The notes below the pieces were generated by a model, which had not been told where the DNA came from, ran no database searches, and saw nothing but the letters and a program-made list of their open reading frames with translations. Below, piece by piece: positions 8,007-14,186 of a DNA stretch of 35,105 nucleotides (position 1 is the first letter of the stretch; every line of letters starts with the position of its first letter). The DNA comes from Candidatus Woesearchaeota archaeon CG1_02_57_44. Its GTDB lineage: Archaea; Nanobdellota; Nanobdellia; Woesearchaeales; CG1-02-57-44. Both the position numbers and the translations under genes were made by a program. The stretch lies in assembly GCA_001871415.1 (NCBI GenBank), contig MNWW01000028.1, positions 1 through 35,105 of the forward strand, read 5' to 3'.

Positions 8007-8333
8007 CTACTTCTTGCGCAGCGCGATGTTCCTGGCGAGTGTGGTTATCTGCTGCTCTATGTTGTCCAGTCGCACCAGCAGCTTGAAGTTCAGATAGAAC
8101 AGGATGATGATGCTCGCGTAGAGTGCCAAATCAACGCCGCGCCCGATGCCTAGCGTCGTTGACGCCCTGACCAGCAGGTCCGGCGAGACAGCGACAATGA
8201 TCGCCACGATCCAGAGCGCTGCCCAGAAGAAGAACTGGTTGAAGGTGAGTTCGCCTCCCTTGAGCCGCAGCACAGCGCGCGAGAGCGCGAACGCCGCGAA
8301 AATGATGACCAATGCCTGTACGAATAATGCCAT
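8007..8333 (-). CDS. DUF2304 small membrane protein
   Basis: This 108-aa protein starts MALFVQALVIIFAAFALSRA. Three hydrophobic helices are visible (about 2-21, 33-52 and 67-88) with a GGELTFNQFFFW loop between the first two and a basic coiled C-terminus (NIEQQITTLARNIALRKK). This is the layout of DUF2304, which is commonly encoded beside GT2 glycosyltransferases and thought to supply them with a membrane anchor or to help move lipid-linked sugars. It begins 4 bp after the stop of the GT2 gene, which itself lacks membrane helices, consistent with a two-subunit unit. The role is inferred; the family assignment is good. Confidence 0.82.
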   Translation of the reverse strand: MALFVQALVIIFAAFALSRAVLRLKGGELTFNQFFFWAALWIVAIIVAVSPDLLVRASTTLGIGRGVDLALYASIIILFYLNFKLLVRLDNIEQQITTLARNIALRKK

Positions 8334-8337
8334 GTGT

Positions 8338-9108
8338 TCACCTCGTGAGTTTTTGCCAGAACAACTGCCCCATGATCCTGATCCCGTTGAGCGTGCGCTG
8401 TCCCTTGCGCAGCGAGTAGTCTGTGTAGATGGCCTTGATGGGAATCTCTGTCGTGCGTAGCTTGTTCCTGCCAATCTCCTTGATGATCTCGCTGGACACT
8501 TCCATCCTGTTGGTACGGATGGAGATTTTCTGCGCGCCCGCGCGTGAGAATCCACGAAGTCCGCTTTGGGTATCGCTGCAGCGAACACCAAAGAGCAGGT
8601 ACGTTAGGATATTCAGGACGCGGTTGCCCGCTTTTCGGACAAACGGCATGCCTTCTGTCTCCGTGCCGATGAGTCTGCTGCCGATGACCGCGTCATAGCC
8701 CGAAGCGACCGTGTCAGCGACCCTTCTTGCGTCCCGTGCCAGATGCTGGCCATCAGCGTCCACCGTGACCAGGATGTCAGCGTCATTCGCGAGCGCTGCC
8801 GCAAACCCCGTTCCCAGGGCGCCGCCTAGCCCACGGTTGATGGGATGGGAATACACTGTCGCGCCAGCTTTACGTGCGACCGCCGCTGTCGCATCAGCGC
8901 TGCTGTCATTGATGACAAGGACGACGAACCCTTCTGCTTTCAGGTCTTTGATGACCTTGGCGATGGTCTGCTCCTCATTGTAGGCGGGAACGATCGCGAC
9001 GCGCTTCAGGTGTGCGATGCGCCTGTTTTTTGTGCCGCCGAGTGATTTGCTGGCGGCGCGCACCCTGCCTGTTGAAGCGCTTGGGGCCCTGCGCAGACTG
9101 CGGTTCAT
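8338..9108 (-). CDS. GT2 family glycosyltransferase (dolichyl-phosphate sugar synthase-like)
   Basis: The product is 256 aa from the ATG at 9106-9108, chosen because a TTTTTTATA box lies about 27 bp upstream; longer in-frame starts would run into the aglB 3' end. A basic N-terminal extension (about 35 residues, many Arg/Ser) precedes the GT-A fold: VAIVPAYNEEQTIAKVI, VLVINDSSADAT, HPINRGLGGALGTGF, and VTVDADGQH holding the metal-binding DxD. DTQSGLRGF and a C-terminal RTLNGIRI follow. These fit the dolichol-phosphate mannose/glucose synthase-like branch. The usual DDGS triad is NDSS here, a mild variation. It forms a tight operon with DUF2304 and GT9 and probably charges a lipid carrier for N-glycan assembly. 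Confidence 0.88.
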   Translation of the reverse strand: MNRSLRRAPSASTGRVRAASKSLGGTKNRRIAHLKRVAIVPAYNEEQTIAKVIKDLKAEGFVVLVINDSSADATAAVARKAGATVYSHPINRGLGGALGTGFAAALANDADILVTVDADGQHLARDARRVADTVASGYDAVIGSRLIGTETEGMPFVRKAGNRVLNILTYLLFGVRCSDTQSGLRGFSRAGAQKISIRTNRMEVSSEIIKEIGRNKLRTTEIPIKAIYTDYSLRKGQRTLNGIRIMGQLFWQKLTR

Positions 9109-9130
9109 GCATGCACGAGAATGGAAGTGG

Positions 9131-9140
9131 GTATAAAAAA
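9131..9140 (-). promoter_or_regulatory. Box A of the GT2-DUF2304-GT9 operon
   Basis: TTTTTTATAC on the minus strand, centred about 27 bp before the GT2 ATG at 9108 and located in the 70-bp gap after aglB. This gives the glycosyltransferase operon its own promoter and a leaderless start. Confidence 0.6.
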
Positions 9141-9178
9141 CCTGTTGTGGGCTACGCAGAGGGACTTGATGCAGTGGT

Positions 9179-12100
9179 CTATCCGACTGTTCCCGCAAGC
9201 CCCGCGCTCGCTTCAGTACTGTTGGCCGTCGTGTCCGCTGCAGAACCGCTGCTTGTGCCATTGTCCGCATTGCCATCAGCCGTGCTCTCTGTCGCATTCA
9301 TGGCCGTCTCATCCTGCGCAGGCTGATCGAGCGAATATACGATGTTCTTCTCCTTTCCTTCCCAGTCCACCTTCCAGACATAGATCTCGTTGCCGATGAT
9401 GCTGCGCTCATAGGTGAATGGCTTGAAGTGCGAGAGCCCATGGCCCTTCAGGAAGAACAATCGCGTGAAGATGCTCTTAGCTGTCTCGGGGCTGGCGAGC
9501 GTGACCATGAACTCATTGTTTCCCGTCGGAATGAGGGTGACGCCGATGCTCATGCTGCTGTTCGAGGTCTTCACCTGAACGCCTTGTTCATCCGGATACA
9601 CATAGACCTGAGGTATCACCATGCCTTGCTGCGTGCCCACCAGGGCTGTGTTGCTGGTTGTGTTGATGGCCACCGGGCCGCAGATGAGCATGTCTCCCTG
9701 CGGATTGCAGCCCTGCGCGCCGCCCTGGAATCCCGGCCAGGGCGCTATCCACTGGTTGATGGATTCCTCATTCGGCAGCGAGGTGATCTCGAAGTAGAGT
9801 CTCTCTGCGTCCACGGCATCGCTGACCAGTCCTTTGTCTATGAGTGCCTTGACGCCAGCGTCTTTCTTGAGGCCTGCGACAGCGTTGACCATGGCCGAGC
9901 GCGTGAAGTTCCAGGATCCAAAGTGGCCCCACACACCGCTCTTGCCGATCATATCTTCGCTCGTGATGAAGTAGTTCTCCGGCGGCTCGCAGTGCGTACC
10001 CGCGAGCACGACCTGCGCGTCAGCTTCGCTCAGGCCGGTGCCGAGCAGGTACTGATGCGCATCTTCCTTGTCCATGAGGATGGTCTTCTTGAGCGTATCC
10101 ACTGCCTTGAGCCCATCGCCGTAGGTCTCCTCAAGGAAATTGCCTGTCTCATCAGAATTGCAGTCAAGCATGCGCAAAATGCCCATGGCTTCATCCTCAT
10201 TGTCTGTGAGCAGCACACGTCCTATCCAGTGCGCCATGGGTGTGCTCTGGCTCGCGCCATCGAATGTGACGCCGCGCTGCGTGATGTACTTGAAGTGGTG
10301 CCCGAAGTCCCACCAGGAGTTGACGATGGCCGTTGGTTCTGATTCCATGCGTATCTTGCTGAGCGCGTTCCACCAGGCATCATTGATGATGGGTATCTCT
10401 CCGAGGGAATTCGCGCTTGCCGCTTGCAATGGTTTGATGAGCACTAGGGAAAGACCGACGATGAGCACGACCGAGACGAGTGTCTTGTTGATGGAGAACT
10501 GCTTGCTCATCCAGGACGTGCCATAGCGGTGCAGAAGCCCTGTGGCGATGCCCACGCCGATGACATAGGCAGGCACGAGCATGAGGATGAAGCGCACGCC
10601 GCTGAAGGTCGAGTAGATGATACCAAGGTACCAGACCACGAACAGGATGGCGAACTTGACATCACGCTGCCCTCTGATGTCGCGGGTGAAGAGCAGCAGG
10701 ATGACGCCAAGGATGCTCAGGTAGAACAGGAACGGTGTGCCCAGCGTGTTGATTATCTGCTGCAGGTTGCCGACTGGATTCAGCTCGGCGACGGTCGTGT
10801 AAACATTGGGCCAGATGGTGGCTTGTGTCGCGTTCTTGATGCTCAGGAACGCGAACGGTCCCAAAAACGCCTGCAGCCAGAGCTTGAAGTTGCGCATGAA
10901 CAGGCCGGTGAAGATGATGGTGCTGACAAAGACCAGGCCGAAGGTGAGAACGACGCTCTTGACGCTGGGGTCTTGGAAGAACTCCTTCAGGATATTCTTG
11001 CGCAAGGTCTTTTTTGCCCAGCCGCTTTGGTAGCACAGATACAGGAACAGGCCAAGCGCGAGCACCAGCATCCAGATGAAGAGTCCATGCGGCCAGCCGC
11101 GAAGCGCCCACCAGAGCAGTACGGCGATGCCTTCCGACACGATGAGAGCGATGCCTTGCGCGCGCAGCGATGCCCGGAATTCCGGGCGTCTCCAGATATA
11201 GTTTATCCAGGTGTAGAGCAGATAGCCAAGCACGGTGACGATGATGAAGTCGAAGACGAACCACCAGCCGCCCCAAGCAAAGGAGTACATGCCAAAGGCC
11301 AGGCCGGTGAGGATACTGTAGATGGTGCGTGTCCGTGGTGTGTTCGCTTCAAACGCTTCCATGAAAAGCCAGAGGGCAAGGACGGGAAATACGACATTGA
11401 CGATGTCATTGTCTGAGCCGAATGTCCTGCTGAGGATGAACGGGTGGATGCCGATGTAGATGGCGGCGATGGTAGCGCCGAAGTCGCCGGCGATGCGGCG
11501 TGTGAGGAAGAAGACTGCGATGATGGACAGGATGCCAAAGACCCATGGCGTGAGGAACGCTGCCTGCATGGTGGTGATGCTGCTGTGGAATGTCTTGAAG
11601 ATGCGATACAGGTACGCTTCGGCGTAGGGGTAGAGTGATGGTGACGTGCTTGAGCCGTGCGGCGCGGTCATCAGGTTGTCCCAGAGTGCGCCGTCCTTGA
11701 TGGTGTCTCCCACATGGCCATGGTCCAGGATGTTCTCTGCCTGGCGCAGCCAGAAGTAGGAGTCGATGTCTGCTAGGTATGTGTAGCCCTGGTCGTTCTT
11801 GAAGTGCTGCTTGAACTGCTGGGATACCTGGGCGACCTGCTGGTCCACCGCGTCCTTGTTCTGGCCGTAAAACTGCGTGAGCTGCTGCTCGACAATGGCG
11901 TTCTTATTCGCGTCAGGCAGGCTGGGATATTGCTGATCCACGCCGGCGCGGATCTGGGAGCGGTAGTTGTTGAACACGGCGTCGTGGGCCCAGCGGTCGG
12001 TGATGGGCAGATCGTTGGGGAAGTTCCTGAAATGGAACATGAAGGCGACCGCGAAGATGATGAGGATGATGGCCCGATACTTCTTTACCAGGTCAAACGC

Positions 12101-12547
12101 GCCGGAGACGTTGAACCCGAGATCTTCATCGTCACCCGATGTATGGGTGCGTGGGCTTGCGTCTTTTGATGCGCGGGCGCTTGCGGTCTGCTTGCCGGTC
12201 TTCTGCTTGCGGCTGAACAATTTACCGATGCCGGAGAAATCTATGGCTAGGTCATCATCGTCAGCCTTTGCGGGGGGGCGAGCGCTCACAGGCGCGGCGG
12301 ATGCTGATGAGGGGGCTGCCCCTTTTTGGGGTGGGTGCTCTGGTGCTATGTGAGCATGGTGCACCGGCGGTCGCGCAGAAGGCGACTCTTTCTTTTCAGT
12401 GCTGGAGGGGGCTGCGGTTGAACCGACAGATCCCGATGAGGAGGTGTCCGGATTCTTGCGCTCCTGCTTCTTGTTTTTCCAGAAAGCGAGCTTTCCCAGA
12501 TCGATGCTCAGATCGTCGTCGTTTGATTCGTCTTCCACAATGGCCAC
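9179..12547 (-). CDS. aglB: Oligosaccharyltransferase AglB (STT3 family)
   Basis: The product is 1122 aa and transfers lipid-linked glycan to Asn in N-x-S/T on exported proteins. It starts at GTG (12545-12547), about 29 bp after a TTTAAATAA box. Residues 1-156 are a cytoplasmic low-complexity tail with three copies of an acidic motif. The membrane domain starts at about 157; the first acidic motif is TDRWAHD (183-189) and the second DIDSYFWLR (260-268), followed by ENILDHGHVGD and SPSLYPYAEAYLYR. Many helices follow. The soluble domain has the catalytic-site motif WWDFG (745-749), a Phe variant of WWDYG, with HHFKYITQRG after it. The last 50 residues are Ser/Thr/Ala-rich with three sequons (NAT, NGT, NST). 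The call is very secure; the long tails are unusual. Confidence 0.96.
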   Translation of the reverse strand: MAIVEDESNDDDLSIDLGKLAFWKNKKQERKNPDTSSSGSVGSTAAPSSTEKKESPSARPPVHHAHIAPEHPPQKGAAPSSASAAPVSARPPAKADDDDLAIDFSGIGKLFSRKQKTGKQTASARASKDASPRTHTSGDDEDLGFNVSGAFDLVKKYRAIILIIFAVAFMFHFRNFPNDLPITDRWAHDAVFNNYRSQIRAGVDQQYPSLPDANKNAIVEQQLTQFYGQNKDAVDQQVAQVSQQFKQHFKNDQGYTYLADIDSYFWLRQAENILDHGHVGDTIKDGALWDNLMTAPHGSSTSPSLYPYAEAYLYRIFKTFHSSITTMQAAFLTPWVFGILSIIAVFFLTRRIAGDFGATIAAIYIGIHPFILSRTFGSDNDIVNVVFPVLALWLFMEAFEANTPRTRTIYSILTGLAFGMYSFAWGGWWFVFDFIIVTVLGYLLYTWINYIWRRPEFRASLRAQGIALIVSEGIAVLLWWALRGWPHGLFIWMLVLALGLFLYLCYQSGWAKKTLRKNILKEFFQDPSVKSVVLTFGLVFVSTIIFTGLFMRNFKLWLQAFLGPFAFLSIKNATQATIWPNVYTTVAELNPVGNLQQIINTLGTPFLFYLSILGVILLLFTRDIRGQRDVKFAILFVVWYLGIIYSTFSGVRFILMLVPAYVIGVGIATGLLHRYGTSWMSKQFSINKTLVSVVLIVGLSLVLIKPLQAASANSLGEIPIINDAWWNALSKIRMESEPTAIVNSWWDFGHHFKYITQRGVTFDGASQSTPMAHWIGRVLLTDNEDEAMGILRMLDCNSDETGNFLEETYGDGLKAVDTLKKTILMDKEDAHQYLLGTGLSEADAQVVLAGTHCEPPENYFITSEDMIGKSGVWGHFGSWNFTRSAMVNAVAGLKKDAGVKALIDKGLVSDAVDAERLYFEITSLPNEESINQWIAPWPGFQGGAQGCNPQGDMLICGPVAINTTSNTALVGTQQGMVIPQVYVYPDEQGVQVKTSNSSMSIGVTLIPTGNNEFMVTLASPETAKSIFTRLFFLKGHGLSHFKPFTYERSIIGNEIYVWKVDWEGKEKNIVYSLDQPAQDETAMNATESTADGNADNGTSSGSAADTTANSTEASAGLAGTVG

Positions 12548-12571
12548 TGGGTTTTCGCAGAAACGGACGGC

Positions 12572-12580
12572 TTATTTAAA
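12572..12580 (-). promoter_or_regulatory. aglB box A overlapping the upstream stop codon
   Basis: TTTAAATAA on the minus strand is centred about 29 bp upstream of the aglB GTG. Its last three bases are the TAA stop of the reductase gene, so the promoter is embedded in the 3' end of that coding sequence. Confidence 0.6.
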
Positions 12581-13903
12581 CATTTTGATTGCAAGAAACA
12601 GCAGCCGCGGCTCGGCTGCGAGCAACCGAAGACCGAATTGCGTGGGATAATCCCGGTCATGATCGCGGAAGATGCGCGCAACGCGCGGCTTGCCGCACAG
12701 TCGTATGAGCTTATTGAATTGGGCGTCGCTCATGGTGTCCATGGCATGGCGTAGGCGAAGGCCCATGGCAAGGTCTGCGTGCAGGGCTTTTTTCCAGCGT
12801 CGCTCGTAGCTGTCTCCCGCGATGAGTGCGTCGACCGCGCAGCGTGCCGCGGTGGCGCCCTGGATGATGCCTCCGAAGGTGGTGGGTTTGACCTGCGTCG
12901 CAGCGTCGCCGATGAGCAAGACGCGCATACCTGGTGATGGTGTCTTTCCTGTCTGCGCTCCCGGGTCAGCCGGGCGCACAACAGTCTCTGTCCGCAGCAG
13001 GGGATTATAGACCGGGATGATGCCTCCTTGATGGCCGATGGTGCGCGCCCGGTAATCGTTGCCCAGGTACTGTTTCTGGAACGCGTTGAACGCTTCTGCA
13101 GGATTGCCATACGTGCACATGCCTGCGCGCACCGTGTCCGGGCCTTCAGGCACTATCCAGGCGATGACTTCCTTGTGCGGGAAGAACTCGATGATGCCCT
13201 TGTGCTTGTGCCGCACGACGGTCTGCGGCGCGTTGACAAAGGCGCGCTTGCCTGCCATGCCAGCGCCTCCGGGCAGATCATCGCGCTCATAGATGCCCGC
13301 TGCCTTGGCGACCAGCGACCGTGGGCCGTCAGCGCCGATGAGCGCGCTGGCCTTGATGCGAAGGATGGCGCTCCTGTGCGCAGAGGTGTCTGATATCTGC
13401 GGCCGACCTGTCGCAGCTACGCCCTCTGTCGCCGCGGCGCCCTTCTTCTCCACCAGCACCTCGCCAGTATCTTTATCTATCCCGACGAAGCGGTGGCGAA
13501 GCAGCAAGGTAGCCCCCGCTGTCTCAGCCCTGCGCGCGAGCATCGCGTCGAACGCGTTGCGATAGACGACGTAGTCGCCCTTGAGCGGGATGTCCGCGTG
13601 ACTGCCGTCAGGCGCGTACACCCAGGTGCCTTTGGCGACGAACGCGGTGACAGAATCAATATCCTGTTCCGATAGCTCCGTTGCCTTGAGCACCGACCGG
13701 GTGAGGATGCCCGTGCACTGGATGGGATCGCCCACAGAGGCGTGCTCTTCCAGCAAAATGACTTTTTTGCCCTGGCGTGCCAGCAGCCAGGCGGCCATGC
13801 TGCCCGCTGGTCCCGTGCCGACAACCACGACTGGACGTTCAGTAGAATGATTTCCAGTATGGTTCTTGGTGCCTGATTGCCTGTCTGAGACTGTTGTTGT
13901 CAT
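12572..13903 (-). CDS. Geranylgeranyl reductase family flavoprotein
   Basis: The product is 443 aa from the ATG at 13901-13903, which has GGGAG eight bases upstream. An ATG at 13990, a few bases below a TATA box, would give 472 aa and cannot be excluded. The FAD-binding motif GTGPAGSMAAWLLARQG is near the N-terminus, then LLEEHASVGDPIQCTGIL with the conserved Cys of this family, ALIGADGPRS in the middle, and LLIGDAATQVKPTTFGGI, the second FAD motif. These fit enzymes that saturate isoprenoid double bonds of archaeal lipids; a Haloferax relative reduces dolichyl phosphate. Being next to aglB, it may act on the glycan lipid carrier, on membrane lipids, or both. Confidence 0.88.
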   Translation of the reverse strand: MTTTVSDRQSGTKNHTGNHSTERPVVVVGTGPAGSMAAWLLARQGKKVILLEEHASVGDPIQCTGILTRSVLKATELSEQDIDSVTAFVAKGTWVYAPDGSHADIPLKGDYVVYRNAFDAMLARRAETAGATLLLRHRFVGIDKDTGEVLVEKKGAAATEGVAATGRPQISDTSAHRSAILRIKASALIGADGPRSLVAKAAGIYERDDLPGGAGMAGKRAFVNAPQTVVRHKHKGIIEFFPHKEVIAWIVPEGPDTVRAGMCTYGNPAEAFNAFQKQYLGNDYRARTIGHQGGIIPVYNPLLRTETVVRPADPGAQTGKTPSPGMRVLLIGDAATQVKPTTFGGIIQGATAARCAVDALIAGDSYERRWKKALHADLAMGLRLRHAMDTMSDAQFNKLIRLCGKPRVARIFRDHDRDYPTQFGLRLLAAEPRLLFLAIKMFK

Positions 13904-13988
13904 TGAGATATCTCCCTGACCTAGTACTGCTTGGCTATTTGCCGCCTTATCGCTTCCTGCGCAGGAGCATGGTCCTGTGTACATGCGC

Positions 13989-14018
13989 ATTGGCCATCAG
14001 CCCATTGGCCATCAGCCA
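13989..14018. repeat. 15-bp direct repeat between promoter and reductase gene
   Basis: ATTGGCCATCAGCC(C/A) occurs twice in direct tandem (13989-14003 and 14004-14018). It lies immediately downstream of the minus-strand TATA element, so it may have altered the distance from promoter to start codon. Confidence 0.85.
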
Positions 14019-14030
14019 TATTATAATATA
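14018..14030 (-). promoter_or_regulatory. Box A of the geranylgeranyl reductase gene
   Basis: Minus strand TATATTATAATAT. Its downstream half would start transcription around 13995, close to the ATG at 13990 and about 90 nt before the ribosome-binding-site-supported ATG at 13903. Confidence 0.5.
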
Positions 14031-14045
14031 GTTATCGGATATCCT

Positions 14046-14062
14046 ACCCCCGGCAAGGGGGT
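14046..14062. other. GC-rich hairpin between divergent promoters
   Basis: ACCCCC and GGGGGT surround a GGCAA loop. The palindrome sits between the reductase promoter and the TTTATATA box of the plus-strand operon, and neither gene ends here, so a regulator site is more likely than a terminator. Confidence 0.35.
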
Positions 14063-14094
14063 GTTTTCATTGGACAATGGCAACAAACACAATG

Positions 14095-14102
14095 TTTATA
14101 TA
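14095..14102 (+). promoter_or_regulatory. Box A of the PKD operon
   Basis: TTTATATA whose centre is about 28 bp before the ATG at 14127 and about 74 bp before the large ORF at 14173. The expected transcript start coincides with 14127, which supports the small leader ORF. Confidence 0.55.
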
Positions 14103-14126
14103 CGGTGCGAGAATATTCACTCCACT

Positions 14127-14186
14127 ATGGGGACTCATGATGCGATTGCGACAATCTTGGTGAGGAGGTGCTATGATGGCTCCTAG
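14127..14186 (+). CDS. Putative 19-aa leaderless leader peptide
   Basis: MGTHDAIATILVRRCYDGS ends with TAG at 14184-14186, overlapping the start of the 911-aa gene (14173) in another frame. Its ATG is where transcription should begin given the TTTATATA box at 14095. The GAGGAGGTG site for the downstream gene lies inside it, so its translation could gate access to that site. No homolog is recognised; it may simply be a long leader. Confidence 0.35.
   Translation: MGTHDAIATILVRRCYDGS

Noticed and set aside
9428-10342. 304-codon plus-strand frame inside aglB
   Set aside because: Antisense to the WWDFG-containing domain; no recognisable features.
10529-11416. 295-codon plus-strand frame inside aglB
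   Set aside because: Antisense shadow of transmembrane helices; acidic/Gln-rich product with no motif.
14046-14062. GC hairpin followed by TTTT as a terminator
   Set aside because: No gene ends toward it on either strand; it sits between divergent promoters.
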